Shown piece by piece: positions 17,017 to 26,709 of a stretch of 64,000 bases of DNA (position 1 is its first letter; the number at the start of each line of letters is the position of its first letter). The notes below the pieces were generated by a model that was given only the letters and a program-made list of their open reading frames with translations, ran no database searches and had not been told where the DNA came from. This stretch comes from an uncultured Prochlorococcus sp. (GTDB taxonomy: Bacteria > Cyanobacteriota > Cyanobacteriia > PCC-6307 > Cyanobiaceae): NCBI GenBank assembly GCA_902591275.1, contig CACJAC010000001.1:1-64000 (forward strand), given 5' to 3'. A program made the translations under genes and the position numbers.

Positions 17017-18222
17017 TCAATCAAAATTATTTTTTTGGCCTAATTTAAGTCTATTTACCAAAGGTTTAGCAGAAAGTCCTTGTATTCCTACTGTCATCAA
17101 AATAGTAAGAAAAACTAAACCTTGTAGACGGCCAGCCCCAAGGATACCAGCCTGCTCTAATCTGATAGAAAAAAGAGAAGCTACAGCTGCAGTAACAATA
17201 CCTCTTGGGGCTAACCACGCTAAAAATATTTTTTCTTTTAAGTTCAAGTCTCTCCCCATAGTTGCTATCCAGATAGAGATAGGGCGAACAATTACCATCA
17301 ACATAAAAACGCAAACAACCCCTCCCCAGCCTAGCGGACTTAATTCACCCCAAGAAACGTCAGCGGCCAAAAGAGGGAAAAGAACTGTTATTGCTAATTG
17401 AGCTAATTCACCTATTAGATTATCCAATCTGTCCTTATCTATAACTTCTCTTTTACCTACAATAAAACCTGCCGCGACTGAAGCCGGTAAGCCTGATTCT
17501 GGTAAAAAATATTCGCAAATTCCATACAAAAGGAAAATAAATCCAAGGGTAACTTGAAGCTCAATACCAAATGAGGCTTCATTTTTTATTTTTTTTAAAA
17601 TTTCTGATAGTAACCATCCTGCACTTAATCCGATTAAAACTCCTCCCCCTAATCTTTGCATTAATGCTATAAATACATCGTTAATCCCACGAAGGTCCCC
17701 TAAAGTTAACTCTAAAAGCAGTAATGCAAGTACTGCACCAATTGGTTCAAGCAGCAACCCTTCAGCTTTTAAAACTTCCGAGAGTGGGGAAGCTAATTTT
17801 ATTTGTTCCACTAATGGAGAGACAACTGTTGGTCCAGTGGCTAGAACTATGGCACTATATATTCCTGCGACTTGCCATGAGAGGCCAGCCAGCCAATGAG
17901 CAATGAAAATTCCAGCTGATAATGAAATAAAAAGTCTTACCAATGAAATTTTTAAAACAGTATTTCTAATATTCCCCTCAGGCAGTTTTAAATTTAATCC
18001 CCCTTCAAAAAGAACCAAACAAACCAAAAGCCCCACAATAGTTTCGAGCCCTTGCCCGAGATCTAAAGGCTCAACAAGTCCTAATCCTGATCTTCCAATT
18101 AATAATCCAGACAGCAATAAAATAACAACACTTGGGAATCCTGTAAAAGAAGAAAATAATCGAGCGCAAGCGCCTGCAAATACAGTTATCCCCCAAAGTA
18201 ATCCAAGCCTTTCAGGCGTCAT
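17017..18222 (-). CDS. Na+/H+ antiporter (CPA family, NhaP-like)
   Basis: A 401-residue protein with about 11-12 membrane segments. The family pattern LVCLVLFEGGLNLKL lies after the second or third helix, and AGIYSAIVLATGPTVVSPL corresponds to the ion-binding region. The second half continues with LPASVAAGFIVGKREVI and PRGIVTAAVASLFSIRLEQ. It would exchange sodium or potassium for protons at the plasma membrane, important for a marine cell. No C-terminal TrkA domain is attached. A small HLIP gene lies 161 bases upstream on the same strand; the gap is A/T-rich and shows no further gene. Confidence 0.9.
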   Translation of the reverse strand: MTPERLGLLWGITVFAGACARLFSSFTGFPSVVILLLSGLLIGRSGLGLVEPLDLGQGLETIVGLLVCLVLFEGGLNLKLPEGNIRNTVLKISLVRLFISLSAGIFIAHWLAGLSWQVAGIYSAIVLATGPTVVSPLVEQIKLASPLSEVLKAEGLLLEPIGAVLALLLLELTLGDLRGINDVFIALMQRLGGGVLIGLSAGWLLSEILKKIKNEASFGIELQVTLGFIFLLYGICEYFLPESGLPASVAAGFIVGKREVIDKDRLDNLIGELAQLAITVLFPLLAADVSWGELSPLGWGGVVCVFMLMVIVRPISIWIATMGRDLNLKEKIFLAWLAPRGIVTAAVASLFSIRLEQAGILGAGRLQGLVFLTILMTVGIQGLSAKPLVNRLKLGQKNNFD

Positions 18223-18383
18223 ATAAAATTATAAATAATAAAAACATTCATTATTTTGATTAAATCAATAATCTTATCTCTAGTCCAATAAAAACAATAC
18301 TTTTTAATCTAATTCATGGACAGAAAAAGAGCATTTTAAAAATTCTTTTAAAAATACTTTTAAGAAAATTAATTTTATTTCTA

Positions 18384-18560
18384 TTAGGAAAACTGGCTTA
18401 TTAAAGCAATAATTATCAAAATAATTCCTATACCAACAGTTGCCATCCTTCCATTCCATATTTCTGCTTGAGGGGTAAAACCTCTTTTCCACAAATTCAA
18501 TTCCTTTTTATCAACGAAGTTTTTTGTCTCTTTAATCTCGATTTTAGGTTGTTTGTTCAT
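18384..18560 (-). CDS. hli: High-light-inducible protein (HLIP/Scp), 58 aa
   Basis: Found by hand translation; it is too short for the ORF track. It has a polar Lys/Glu-rich N-terminus, then LWKRGFTPQAEIWNGRMATV and a single hydrophobic helix ending ALISQFS. The ExxNGR element in AEIWNGRMA is the chlorophyll-binding signature of one-helix light-harvesting-like proteins, which protect photosystem assembly intermediates. It starts 5 bases after the tsaD stop on the same strand, so it may be co-transcribed with tsaD. The track's 62-residue frame at 18304-18492 is a shadow of it. Confidence 0.92.
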   Translation of the reverse strand: MNKQPKIEIKETKNFVDKKELNLWKRGFTPQAEIWNGRMATVGIGIILIIIALISQFS

Positions 18561-18565
18561 TGAAA

Positions 18566-19636
18566 TTAGAAAGGAGGTTTTTCTTCATAAAGAGTATTTG
18601 CTTGTTCAATTGATAGTCTTCCTGTGACACCTAATTTAAGGGAACTTAAATGATCCTTAAATTTAATTCTGAACAACGCCGCCGCTCCAATCATTGCTGC
18701 ATTATCTGTACAAAGATCAAGAGGCGCTAAATGAACTTTAATAGATTTTTTACTAGCTTCACTAATCATCATTTTTCTTAATGTATTGTTAGCAGCAACT
18801 CCCCCAACCACAACTACATTATCCAAGCTATGATCTTCTGCGCATTTTATTGTTCTCTCTACCAAGACCTCTGCCACTACTCTCTCAAAACTTGCAGCAA
18901 TATCTGGAATTGGAACGATCTCCCCAGCCAAATTTATTCTCTCAACTAATCTTAATACGGCAGTTTTTAAACCACTAAAAGAGAAATCATATTTAAGAAA
19001 TCCACCTTTTTTATCAGAGATCTTACATTTTGGTAAATTAAATTTCATTGGGTCCCCACTTTTAGCAATCTTTTCAATTGCCGGTCCTCCTGGATAACTA
19101 AGACCTAATAGTCTGCCAACTTTATCAAAGGCTTCTCCAGCAGCATCATCAAAACTTTTCCCAAGTCTTTGCATTCCTCTTCTATGATCAACTTTTATCA
19201 ATTCAGTATGCCCGCCGCTAACAAGTAATGTAAGAAAAGATTTCTTTGGATAGTTTTCTGAAAATAGAATTGAAGATAAATGCCCCTCCAAATGATGAAT
19301 TCCCAAAAATGGTTTTGAATGTAATATGCAAAGTGATCTTGCAGTTATAGATCCAACTCGTAAACAACCAACTAATCCAGGAGCTACAGTTGACGCAATA
19401 TAATCGACTTCCTCAATTTTAATTTTTGCTTCTTCTAGAGCCTTATCTAAAACAAAAGGTAATAATTCTAAATGCTTTCTAGCTGCAAGTTCAGGCACAA
19501 CTCCTCCCCATTTTGAATGATCTTCAATTTGAGAGGCAACTATATTTGAATGTATTCTGAAAGTATCGCCAATATTAGAAACTATTGAGACAGATGTCTC
19601 ATCACAACTTGTTTCAATAGCTAAAACTTTATGCAT
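18566..19636 (-). CDS. tsaD: tRNA N6-adenosine threonylcarbamoyltransferase
   Basis: A 356-residue ASKHA-fold enzyme that places threonylcarbamoyl on A37 of ANN-decoding tRNAs together with TsaB and TsaE. Motifs run in order: AIETSCDETSVSIV at the N-terminus, the metal-binding histidines in GIHHLEGHLSSILF, TLLVSGGHTELIKV, and VVGGVAANNTLRKMM with CTDNAAMIGAAA near the end. Length is normal. It is divergent from psaF across 65 bases, which must hold both promoters. TsaB and TsaE are not in the window. Confidence 0.97.
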   Translation of the reverse strand: MHKVLAIETSCDETSVSIVSNIGDTFRIHSNIVASQIEDHSKWGGVVPELAARKHLELLPFVLDKALEEAKIKIEEVDYIASTVAPGLVGCLRVGSITARSLCILHSKPFLGIHHLEGHLSSILFSENYPKKSFLTLLVSGGHTELIKVDHRRGMQRLGKSFDDAAGEAFDKVGRLLGLSYPGGPAIEKIAKSGDPMKFNLPKCKISDKKGGFLKYDFSFSGLKTAVLRLVERINLAGEIVPIPDIAASFERVVAEVLVERTIKCAEDHSLDNVVVVGGVAANNTLRKMMISEASKKSIKVHLAPLDLCTDNAAMIGAAALFRIKFKDHLSSLKLGVTGRLSIEQANTLYEEKPPF

Positions 19637-19701
19637 TTTTGATTCAACTTGTTCTATTTTAGTATTAATTTCTTACTAAACACACTATAAGGAATTAAAG
19701 A

Positions 19702-20265
19702 TTGCAACTTATGAAATTCTTTTTTTCAATCATAACCTCAGTTTTCCTTTTCCTCGGAATTACTCCAATTGCTCTAGCAGCAAATGGGCCTGCCTTAAAC
19801 GCAGATAGAGCTAGCACAGAATATACCGCTTCAGCCCTCACAAAATGCTCTGAAAATCCTAAATTCATTGAGAGAGCAAATTCTGCAACTACTCAAAAAG
19901 ACATAGCAAGATTTGAAAGATATGGAAAAGCATCATGCGGAGATGATGGTCTTCCTCATTTAATAATTGGACCTCCTCTTGAGCCATGGGGGGCCCTTCT
20001 AAATAGAGGTCATGAAGGAGATTTACTTATTCCCGGAGTATTGTTCATTTACATTGCTGGAATTATAGGTTGGTCAGGAAGAGAGTATCTCATTGAATCA
20101 AAAAAGACTAAGAATCCAGCAGATCTTGAGATCATTATTGACCTTGACTTAGCCAGAAAATGTCTTGTGAAAGGAGCCCAATGGCCTCTTCTTGCTAATA
20201 AACAAGGTAGAAATGGAGATTTAAGAGAGAAAGATAACAATATTACACTTAATGGTCCTCGCTAA
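19702..20265 (+). CDS. psaF: Photosystem I subunit III (PsaF)
   Basis: A 187-residue thylakoid protein with an N-terminal signal peptide ending around ALAANGPAL. The lumenal domain ([22 protein letters not shown]) has two cysteines that can form the known disulphide. One membrane span ([22 protein letters not shown]) precedes the C-terminal stromal tail. The TTG at 19702 has TAAGGA eight bases upstream, which favours it over the ATG at 19711; the difference is three residues. The C-terminus is slightly longer and more polar than in freshwater cyanobacteria. psaJ follows 29 bases later in the same unit. Confidence 0.95.
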   Translation: MQLMKFFFSIITSVFLFLGITPIALAANGPALNADRASTEYTASALTKCSENPKFIERANSATTQKDIARFERYGKASCGDDGLPHLIIGPPLEPWGALLNRGHEGDLLIPGVLFIYIAGIIGWSGREYLIESKKTKNPADLEIIIDLDLARKCLVKGAQWPLLANKQGRNGDLREKDNNITLNGPR

Positions 20266-20294
20266 ACATCCTAAAAAAAACTTTCAAAAAACAA

Positions 20295-20429
20295 ATGTTC
20301 AAAATCCTAAACACAAAATTTGTCAGATCTGCTCCAGTGGTAGCAGCAATTTGGCTAAGCCTTACAGCTGGAATAATTATTGAATTTAATAGATTTTTCC
20401 CAGATTTATTATTCCATCCAATGAGTTGA
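20295..20429 (+). CDS. psaJ: Photosystem I subunit IX (PsaJ), 44 aa
   Basis: Found by hand translation; it is below the track's length limit. The sequence begins [20 protein letters not shown] and continues through one hydrophobic helix to [13 protein letters not shown]. It matches PsaJ in length, the single-helix topology and the [10 protein letters not shown] ending. It sits 29 bases after psaF in the conserved psaF-psaJ order. It stabilises PsaF at the photosystem I periphery. Confidence 0.95.
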   Translation: MFKILNTKFVRSAPVVAAIWLSLTAGIIIEFNRFFPDLLFHPMS

Positions 20430-20443
20430 TAAATATAAAATAA

Positions 20444-20998
20444 TCATGTTTTTATTAACTTGATTATTTTTTTTGCTGTCTCATCAACATTGTGATTTGT
20501 TAATACAAAATCAAATTCATTTGATACTGAAATCTCATAATTAGCCCTTGAGAGTCTTTTTTTAATTGCTTCTTCTTCTTCTGTACCTCTATTTCTTATT
20601 CTTCTCTCTAACTCTTCTTTATCCGGAGGAAGTAAAAATATTGACTGTGAATTTGGAAACTTATTTTTTATTTGCCTTGCACCCTCTACTTCAATTTCAA
20701 GTAGTACGGTAAATCCCTTTTTTGTTTTCTCATTAACAGAAGGCAAAGGCGTTCCATAGTAGTTTCCAGCAAACTGAGCCCATTCAAGGAAAAGGTTTTG
20801 TTTAATCATTTCTTTAAACTTTTCTTGATTTAAGAAATAATAATTTTCTCCGTCCTTCTCTCCCTCTCTAGGTTCTCTAGTAGTTGCAGATATTGAAAGC
20901 CAAAAATTTTTTTCTTTACCTAATATTTCTTTAACAACTGTTCCTTTACCTACCCCGCTGGGTCCAGTAAGGATAATAAGTTTTTTTTGATTTTTCAT
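20444..20998 (-). CDS. gmk: Guanylate kinase
   Basis: A 184-residue P-loop kinase that phosphorylates GMP to GDP. It has LTGPSGVGKGTVVKEIL (Walker A) and SATTREPREGEKDGENYYFL (GMP-binding loop), then EWAQFAGNYYGTPL and LLEIEVEGARQIK. The lid residues RIRNRGTEEEEAIKKRL are present. Full length. It is divergent from rqcH with 49 bases between starts and convergent with psaJ. Confidence 0.97.
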   Translation of the reverse strand: MKNQKKLIILTGPSGVGKGTVVKEILGKEKNFWLSISATTREPREGEKDGENYYFLNQEKFKEMIKQNLFLEWAQFAGNYYGTPLPSVNEKTKKGFTVLLEIEVEGARQIKNKFPNSQSIFLLPPDKEELERRIRNRGTEEEEAIKKRLSRANYEISVSNEFDFVLTNHNVDETAKKIIKLIKT

Positions 20999-21047
20999 AT
21001 TAAATTTTTTACAGTAAAATAAAAATCTTGTGAATTAAAAAGGAATA

Positions 21048-22772
21048 ATGCAAAAAGGTGTTCCGCAGATAATGGATATTACATCTATTAGATCTGTCTT
21101 GCATTATTTGACAAAGAACATCTTACCTACAAAGTTTGAGACTGCTCAACAACCAGAGCCTAATACAATTCAATTATGTTTCAGAGGAGTTGATTCTCAA
21201 ACATGGTTAGAAGTTTCATGGAATGGAGACTCTCCAAGAATACTAAAGATAAATAAGCCAGAAAAGATTGGGAGAGAAAGCACACTTTCTAAACAAATAA
21301 GATACGGATTAAAGTATATGGCTTTAATTTCGATTGATCAAGATGATTTCGAGAGAGTTATAAAATTTAGTTTTGCGAAAAAACCTGGAGATGAAATTAA
21401 TAAGTATTTAATTTTTGAATTAATGGGGAAACATAGTAATATTTTTTATCTGGATAATAAACATAAAATAATCGCCGTTGGTAGACAAATTAAATCAAGT
21501 CAATCTAGTTTTAGAACAATTTCAACAGGATCAATTTATTCAGGCCCTCCAGTCAATCTCAAAAAACAACCTAAAGAAGATGAGTCTTTTCAATCATGGA
21601 AAGACTCAATTTCAATAGTACCTGAGTCTTTGAAATACTGTTTAATAAATACCTATCAAGGAGTAAGCCCTATCCTCACAAAACAATTAGAGGTTGTTAG
21701 CGCAACTGTTAACTCAGAAATAATGGAAAAAAATATTGATTTCATTAGCAACTCAGACTTAAAGGAGATATTTAAAAATTGGAAGATTTGGATAAACAGG
21801 TTTAAAAACAATAACTTTAACTTTTCTACATTCAACAAAGATTTTTATTGCGTTTGGTTTTTTGATAAGGAAATTAATTGCGAAAATAAAATAGATTTAT
21901 GCACAAGCTTAGAAAATTATTATGATTATCATCTGAAACAAAAAAAACTTGAATTATTGAAAAAAAAAATTGAAGGGATAATTTTTAAACAGACCAATAC
22001 TGAGAAAAAGAACTTAAATATTCAATATAATCTTCTAATAAAATCAGAAAACCACGAGATATATAAACAAAAAGCTGATAATATATTCGCTTCACATGAA
22101 ATCAAAAAACAAGATATTATTAAGGGACAAAAACTATATAAAAAATCAAAAAAACTAAAGAGATCTAGAGAATTAATAAAAGAAAGATTAAGTATTTACA
22201 AAACAAATATAGAGAGATTAGACGAATTCACTACGCTTCTAGAAAATTTAAATTCTTTAAATCATGAAAAGCTTTTTATGAGAATCAAACTACTAGAAGA
22301 AATTATGGAAGAAATTTGCAACGAGTTTAATATCAAAATCAAGAAGCAAAGAGAAGATCAGAAAAGTACATATGAGATAGAGTCTTCACCAATTCAAGTT
22401 GACACTCCCACAGGATTGAAGCTTCAGGTAGGGCGAAATATGAGGCAAAATGATTTAATAAGCTTTAAGTTCTCAAAAAAAGGTGATTTATGGTTTCATG
22501 CACAGGAATCACCAGGCAGTCATGTAGTTTTGAAGTCTTCATCTCAAGTAGCATCTGAACAAGATCTTCAAATAGCTGCAGATTTAGCTGCTTTATTTAG
22601 TAAGGCAAAAAGAAACATTAAAGTTCCAATTAATTTAGTAAAGATTAAAGATTTGCAAAAAATCAAAAACGGAGGACCTGGTTGCGTTTCCTTTAAAAAT
22701 GGAGAAATTATTTGGGGAAATCCTACAAGAGGAGAAGATTACATTAAAAAAAATCTTAAAACAGTAATTTAG
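21048..22772 (+). CDS. rqcH: RqcH/NFACT family ribosome quality-control protein
   Basis: A 574-residue NFACT protein. It has an N-terminal NFACT-N domain beginning DITSIRSVLHYLTKNI, a long central Lys/Glu-rich coiled coil (about 280-430), and a C-terminal NFACT-R domain with VGRNMRQNDLISFKFSKKGD and DLWFHAQESPGSHVVL. Older databases call this fibronectin-binding protein A. Bacterial homologues bind stalled 50S subunits and recruit tRNA-Ala to add alanine tails. AGGA lies very close to the ATG at 21048, so translation might instead begin at 21072. Confidence 0.9.
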   Translation: MQKGVPQIMDITSIRSVLHYLTKNILPTKFETAQQPEPNTIQLCFRGVDSQTWLEVSWNGDSPRILKINKPEKIGRESTLSKQIRYGLKYMALISIDQDDFERVIKFSFAKKPGDEINKYLIFELMGKHSNIFYLDNKHKIIAVGRQIKSSQSSFRTISTGSIYSGPPVNLKKQPKEDESFQSWKDSISIVPESLKYCLINTYQGVSPILTKQLEVVSATVNSEIMEKNIDFISNSDLKEIFKNWKIWINRFKNNNFNFSTFNKDFYCVWFFDKEINCENKIDLCTSLENYYDYHLKQKKLELLKKKIEGIIFKQTNTEKKNLNIQYNLLIKSENHEIYKQKADNIFASHEIKKQDIIKGQKLYKKSKKLKRSRELIKERLSIYKTNIERLDEFTTLLENLNSLNHEKLFMRIKLLEEIMEEICNEFNIKIKKQREDQKSTYEIESSPIQVDTPTGLKLQVGRNMRQNDLISFKFSKKGDLWFHAQESPGSHVVLKSSSQVASEQDLQIAADLAALFSKAKRNIKVPINLVKIKDLQKIKNGGPGCVSFKNGEIIWGNPTRGEDYIKKNLKTVI

Positions 22773-22800
22773 TCTATAATAAAAAAAATTTTAAATCTAA

Positions 22801-23061
22801 ATGCTTGATTTTCTTTTAGGCACTCATGAATTTTTAGGAAATCATAGTTTTCCGGAATTTATTGTTGGATATCTATTTGGTGCTGCATTAATAATTGGAG
22901 CTCCTACTGTTTTCTTACTACTTGCCTTCGTAAGCGCTTTAATGAAAACAAATGGGAAAATGGGTGGATATAGAGAATATGAAACTTATGGTGAATCTTC
23001 TTTAAATGATGCCCCTCCTTTCTTATTACCAGATCCAACAAATCCTAAATTAAGCAAATAA
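22801..23061 (+). CDS. Small single-helix membrane protein of unknown function
   Basis: An 86-residue protein. The central hydrophobic segment at about 22-47 (IVGYLFGAALIIGAPTVFLL...) is preceded by a short aromatic/His N-terminus. It is followed by a Gly/Tyr-rich linker and a proline-containing tail (DAPPFLLPDPTNPKLSK). The topology resembles small photosynthetic-complex subunits. I cannot match it to a named Psa, Psb or Ndh subunit. It lies between rqcH and tatC with 28 and 80 base gaps. Its conserved-looking tail suggests a genuine gene. Confidence 0.65.
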   Translation: MLDFLLGTHEFLGNHSFPEFIVGYLFGAALIIGAPTVFLLLAFVSALMKTNGKMGGYREYETYGESSLNDAPPFLLPDPTNPKLSK

Positions 23062-23141
23062 TTAAGTTTTTCGAAAAATAAATTGGACTTTGACAATAGT
23101 AGTTTTAAACCTTTTTCTTACACAATTTTTATCAAATAATA

Positions 23142-23900
23142 ATGCGAGGTACAGGTCAAAGCAAAAATAAATTATTAGATTCGATGACTTTTAGTGATCA
23201 TTTAGAGGAGCTTCGTCAAAGGATACTAAACTCAATTTACTCAATACTTATTTCAATATTCTTTAGTTTTCTCATCATAAAGCCATTAATATCTTTTTTA
23301 GAAATTCCAGCTGGTGATATTCATTTACTACAACTTGCTCCAGGAGAGTTTTTATTTGTCGCTATTAAAGTTGCTGGTTACAGCGGATTGATAGTTTCTA
23401 TGCCTTATATTTTTTATCAAATAATATTATTCATTTCTCCTGGTTTAACAAAACAAGAAAAAAGCCTTATCTTGCCTGCAGTTTTTGGTTCAGGTCTTCT
23501 ATTTTTTTTAGGATTAATTTTTTCATGGTGGATATTAGTCCCTGCAGCAATAAATTTCTTCATTAGTTTCGGTGCTGATATTGTTGAACCAACTTGGTCA
23601 ATAGAGAGATATTTTGATTTTGTTCTCTTATTAATGTCAAGCACTGCAATAGCTTTTCAATTGCCAGTATTACAATTTATTCTTGGTTCTCTTGGAATAA
23701 TCACGACAGAAAAAATGATTTCGAATTGGAAGATAGTTGTAATTTCCTCTGCAATATTATCTGCAGTGATTACCCCTTCAACTGACCCATTGACTATGTC
23801 ATTGCTATCTATATCGATTGTGTTTTTATTTTTTGTGGGTACTGGATTAACTTACTTATCAGAAAATCTTAAGTCAAAAACTCTTTCATCTTCTCATTAA
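23142..23900 (+). CDS. tatC: Sec-independent protein translocase TatC
   Basis: A 252-residue polytopic protein with six predicted spans. The N-terminal cytoplasmic signature MTFSDHLEELRQRI recognises twin-arginine signals. Conserved features follow in FISPGLTKQEKSLILP and AITPSTDPLTMSLL. It exports folded proteins such as the Rieske protein, encoded just downstream (petC). The 3' end overlaps the convergent DUF3067 gene by 32 bases. tatA and tatB are not in the window. Confidence 0.96.
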   Translation: MRGTGQSKNKLLDSMTFSDHLEELRQRILNSIYSILISIFFSFLIIKPLISFLEIPAGDIHLLQLAPGEFLFVAIKVAGYSGLIVSMPYIFYQIILFISPGLTKQEKSLILPAVFGSGLLFFLGLIFSWWILVPAAINFFISFGADIVEPTWSIERYFDFVLLLMSSTAIAFQLPVLQFILGSLGIITTEKMISNWKIVVISSAILSAVITPSTDPLTMSLLSISIVFLFFVGTGLTYLSENLKSKTLSSSH

Positions 23901-24186
23901 GATCTAATTGCAAGCTAACAGCTCTACCTAACCTTGGCTTAGCATTGACTTTCTTTAGCCATTCCCTTACTTCTTCTGAATATCCACATCTATTTAAAAT
24001 CTCGATTTTATCAGCTATTGATTTTTTATATTCATCTTCACTTAAAGGGAATGATTCCTGTCCAAGAAATCCCCACATCATCTGAAAATACACGAATTTT
24101 CCTCTTCTAAAAAGTCTAAAATCATATTTTTTTCCCCAGCGATGAATCAAATAATGTATAACTTCATCTACTAGCAATGGTTTCAT
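23869..24186 (-). CDS. DUF3067 family protein
   Basis: A 105-residue cyanobacterial/plant-type protein. HRWGKKYDFRLFRRGKFVYFQMMWGFLGQESFPL is the conserved core of DUF3067, and the C-terminal part has REWLKKVNAKPRLGRAVS. It is soluble and basic and its function is not known. It reads towards tatC, and its last ten codons lie on the opposite strand of the tatC 3' end. The conserved tatC-petC context suggests a link to thylakoid protein handling, which is inference only. Confidence 0.8.
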   Translation of the reverse strand: MKPLLVDEVIHYLIHRWGKKYDFRLFRRGKFVYFQMMWGFLGQESFPLSEDEYKKSIADKIEILNRCGYSEEVREWLKKVNAKPRLGRAVSLQLDLNEKMKEFLT

Positions 24187-24259
24187 TTAAATCAATTAAT
24201 TAAGACTTCCTAAACTTTTACTTTAAATTATTAAAAGTCCTATCTATTTGCAACAGAAA

Positions 24260-24289
24260 TTGAACAATTTGCTCCATAATAACTAATAA
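24260..24289 (+). promoter_or_regulatory. Weak candidate promoter of petC-petA
   Basis: TTGAAC at 24260-24265, an 18-base spacer and TAATAA at 24284-24289 lie in the 123-base divergent gap between DUF3067 and petC. The implied leader would be only about 14 bases, so this is tentative. Confidence 0.3.
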
Positions 24290-24309
24290 ATAACAGAACC
24301 AAGTAGCGA

Positions 24310-24846
24310 ATGACTCAATTAAGTTCCAATGATGTTCCTTCAATGGGTCGAAGGCAATTTATGAATCTTCTTACATTTGGTACTGCAACTGGTGTAGCTT
24401 TAGGAGCACTTTACCCTGTAGCGAATTATTTCATGCCTTTAAGAGCAGGCGGTGGTGGAGGTGGAACTTCTGCTAAAGATGAATTAGGGAATCCAATAAC
24501 TAAGACAGGTTGGTTAGCTACCCATCAAGCAGGAGACAGAAGTCTAGTTCAGGGTCTAAAAGGAGATCCAACTTATTTGATAGTTAATGAGGGTGAGGAA
24601 ATAGGAGAATTTGGTTTAAATGCAATTTGTACTCATTTAGGTTGCGTTGTCCCATGGGATAGTGGTGCAAATAAATTCATATGTCCTTGTCATGGCAGTC
24701 AGTACGATACTAACGGGAAGGTAGTAAGAGGGCCTGCGCCTTTATCCTTAGCTCTAGCTCATGTCGATATTGAAGATGATGCTGTACTCGTCAAACAATG
24801 GTCAGAAACTGACTTTAGAACTAATGAAAATCCATGGTGGGCATAA
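24310..24846 (+). CDS. petC: Cytochrome b6f complex Rieske iron-sulfur protein
   Basis: A 178-residue thylakoid protein. It has a twin-Arg-like GRRQFMNLL ahead of the anchor helix, a Gly-rich hinge (AGGGGGGTS), and the soluble Rieske domain. The [2Fe-2S] ligands are in CTHLGC (I count Cys107 and His109) and CPCHGS (Cys125 and His128). Cys112 and Cys127 are available for the disulphide. It passes electrons from plastoquinol to cytochrome f. petA follows directly, as in most cyanobacteria. Confidence 0.98.
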   Translation: MTQLSSNDVPSMGRRQFMNLLTFGTATGVALGALYPVANYFMPLRAGGGGGGTSAKDELGNPITKTGWLATHQAGDRSLVQGLKGDPTYLIVNEGEEIGEFGLNAICTHLGCVVPWDSGANKFICPCHGSQYDTNGKVVRGPAPLSLALAHVDIEDDAVLVKQWSETDFRTNENPWWA

Positions 24847-24851
24847 AAAAA

Positions 24852-25805
24852 ATGAAAGGTCTTAAAAATCAAATCATGAAAAAAACAAGTTTAGTCATCT
24901 GTACTCTGCTTTTCATTTCAAGCATTGTATTTTATCCAAAGATCAGTTTTGCTTATCCATTTTGGGCTCAGCAAAACTACGAATCCCCAAGAGAAGCCAC
25001 AGGTAAGATAGTCTGTGCAAATTGTCATTTAGCTCAGATGCCTACAATTGCAGAGGTTCCACAATCTGTTGGAGCAGACAGTGTTTTCAAAGCTGTAGTC
25101 AAAATACCTTACAAAAATGATTTAAAAGAGATAGGGGCTGATGGTTCGGAAGTCCCATTACAAGTTGGTGCTGTTGTAATGCTTCCTGATGGCTTTAAAC
25201 TTGCTCCACAAGAAAGATGGACCGATGAAATAAAAGAGGAGACAGAAGGGGTTTATTTCACTAATTACAGTGAAGAGAAAGACAATATCATTATTGTCGG
25301 ACCTTTACCTGGCGATAGCAATAAAGAAATCGTTTTCCCTGTACTTTCCCCTGACCCATCCACTAATAAAGAATATCACTATGGGAAATACTCGTTACAT
25401 ATTGGAGGCAATAGAGGCAGAGGTCAGGTATATCCAACTGGAGACAAGAGCAATAATGTAGTATTCACTTCTTCCACCGCAGGAACTATAAATTCAATAG
25501 AAACAATTGAAGATGGTAGCTATCAAGTTAATATAGAAAACGATAATGGTGAAATAACAACTGAAGCAGTGCCTGTTGGTCCTCAACTTATCGTAAAAGC
25601 ACAAGACAAAATTAATGTAGGTGACCCTCTTACTAATGATCCCAACGTTGGTGGTTTTGGGCAATTAGATGCTGAGGTTGTACTTCAGAGCCCTTATAGA
25701 GTTATTGGATTGATTGCGTTCTTCATTGGTGTAGGCTTAACACAAATACTTTTAGTATTAAAGAAAAAACAAGTAGAAAAAGTGCAAGCAGCAGAGGGTA
25801 TCTAA
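24852..25805 (+). CDS. petA: Cytochrome f
   Basis: I place the start at the ATG at 24852. The track's 24834 start would overlap petC for no gain, while 24852 follows the petC stop by five bases. A signal peptide ends at about [12 protein letters not shown], where Tyr becomes the axial haem ligand. The c-type haem site is CANCH (Cys55-Cys58-His59 in this numbering). A large lumenal domain and one C-terminal anchor ([20 protein letters not shown]) complete the protein. It carries electrons from the Rieske protein to plastocyanin or cytochrome c6. Confidence 0.97.
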   Translation: MKGLKNQIMKKTSLVICTLLFISSIVFYPKISFAYPFWAQQNYESPREATGKIVCANCHLAQMPTIAEVPQSVGADSVFKAVVKIPYKNDLKEIGADGSEVPLQVGAVVMLPDGFKLAPQERWTDEIKEETEGVYFTNYSEEKDNIIIVGPLPGDSNKEIVFPVLSPDPSTNKEYHYGKYSLHIGGNRGRGQVYPTGDKSNNVVFTSSTAGTINSIETIEDGSYQVNIENDNGEITTEAVPVGPQLIVKAQDKINVGDPLTNDPNVGGFGQLDAEVVLQSPYRVIGLIAFFIGVGLTQILLVLKKKQVEKVQAAEGI

Positions 25806-25815
25806 CTTTCTCTAA

Positions 25816-26709
25816 ATGCTTATACCTCAAGCTTTTATACAATCTCCAGGAGAAACTTTTTTAAATTTAGGATTTATAACTATTAGATGGTATGGACTTC
25901 TTATTTCGGTTTCAGTTTTAATAGGCCTATTTGTCTCTAAAAAACTAGCAAAGGCAAGAAATATTAACCCAGAGTACATTAGTGAAATACTTCCATCATT
26001 AATAATCTCTTCAATAATTGGAGCTAGAGCTTATTATGTAATTTTTGAGTGGAGGCAATATAGCGGAGAGAACTTTTTTACTTCTTTTGAACTATTCAAC
26101 AACATCATTCAAATACCCTCTCTTCTTGCAGTTTGGGAAGGAGGCATAGCAGTCCATGGAGGTCTAATTGGAGGATTAATATCAATTATCTATTTCTGTA
26201 AGTCGAAAAAAATTAATTTAAAAACTTTTATAGATATATTAATACCCTCCATTATTCTTGGACAGTCAATAGGAAGGTGGGGAAATTTTTTCAATAATGA
26301 AGCATTTGGAGTCCCTACAAATTTGCCCTGGAAATTATTTATACCTATCCAAAATAGGCCTTTAGAATTTCTAAATTATGAATTTTTTCATCCTACATTC
26401 CTCTATGAGTCATTGTGGAATTTTTTAATTTTCATCCTCCTTATAATTACCTTTAATAAACAAAATAAAACAGATAGTTTCAGGCCTGGCTTTATTAGCT
26501 GTCTCTATTTAATAAGTTATAGCTTTGGAAGATTCTGGATTGAAGGTTTAAGAACTGACCCACTATGCATTGGTGGACTTCCACCTTTCTGTGATGGAGG
26601 TATAAGAATGGCTCAATTTATAAGTATTTTTCTATTTTCTTCTGGATTAATTGGAATATTTTTTTTAAGATTGAGAACATATAGTGGGAAAAATAGAAAG
26701 AATGGATAA
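25816..26709 (+). CDS. lgt: Prolipoprotein diacylglyceryl transferase
   Basis: A 297-residue polytopic enzyme that transfers diacylglycerol from phosphatidylglycerol to the lipobox cysteine of prolipoproteins. The signature [13 protein letters not shown] is complete. The catalytic-region HGGLIGG motif appears as AVHGGLIGG, and [27 protein letters not shown] matches the C-terminal conserved block. It starts 10 bases after petA, and its last eight bases overlap cobM. Confidence 0.96.
   Translation: MLIPQAFIQSPGETFLNLGFITIRWYGLLISVSVLIGLFVSKKLAKARNINPEYISEILPSLIISSIIGARAYYVIFEWRQYSGENFFTSFELFNNIIQIPSLLAVWEGGIAVHGGLIGGLISIIYFCKSKKINLKTFIDILIPSIILGQSIGRWGNFFNNEAFGVPTNLPWKLFIPIQNRPLEFLNYEFFHPTFLYESLWNFLIFILLIITFNKQNKTDSFRPGFISCLYLISYSFGRFWIEGLRTDPLCIGGLPPFCDGGIRMAQFISIFLFSSGLIGIFFLRLRTYSGKNRKNG

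Noticed and set aside
17000-17401. 133-aa plus-strand ORF after gltX
   Set aside because: It runs antisense through the antiporter gene, which has clear family motifs; composition is that of a shadow.
18304-18492. 62-aa minus-strand ORF in the track
   Set aside because: It overlaps the HLIP gene in another frame and lacks a coherent protein pattern; the HLIP has the family motif.
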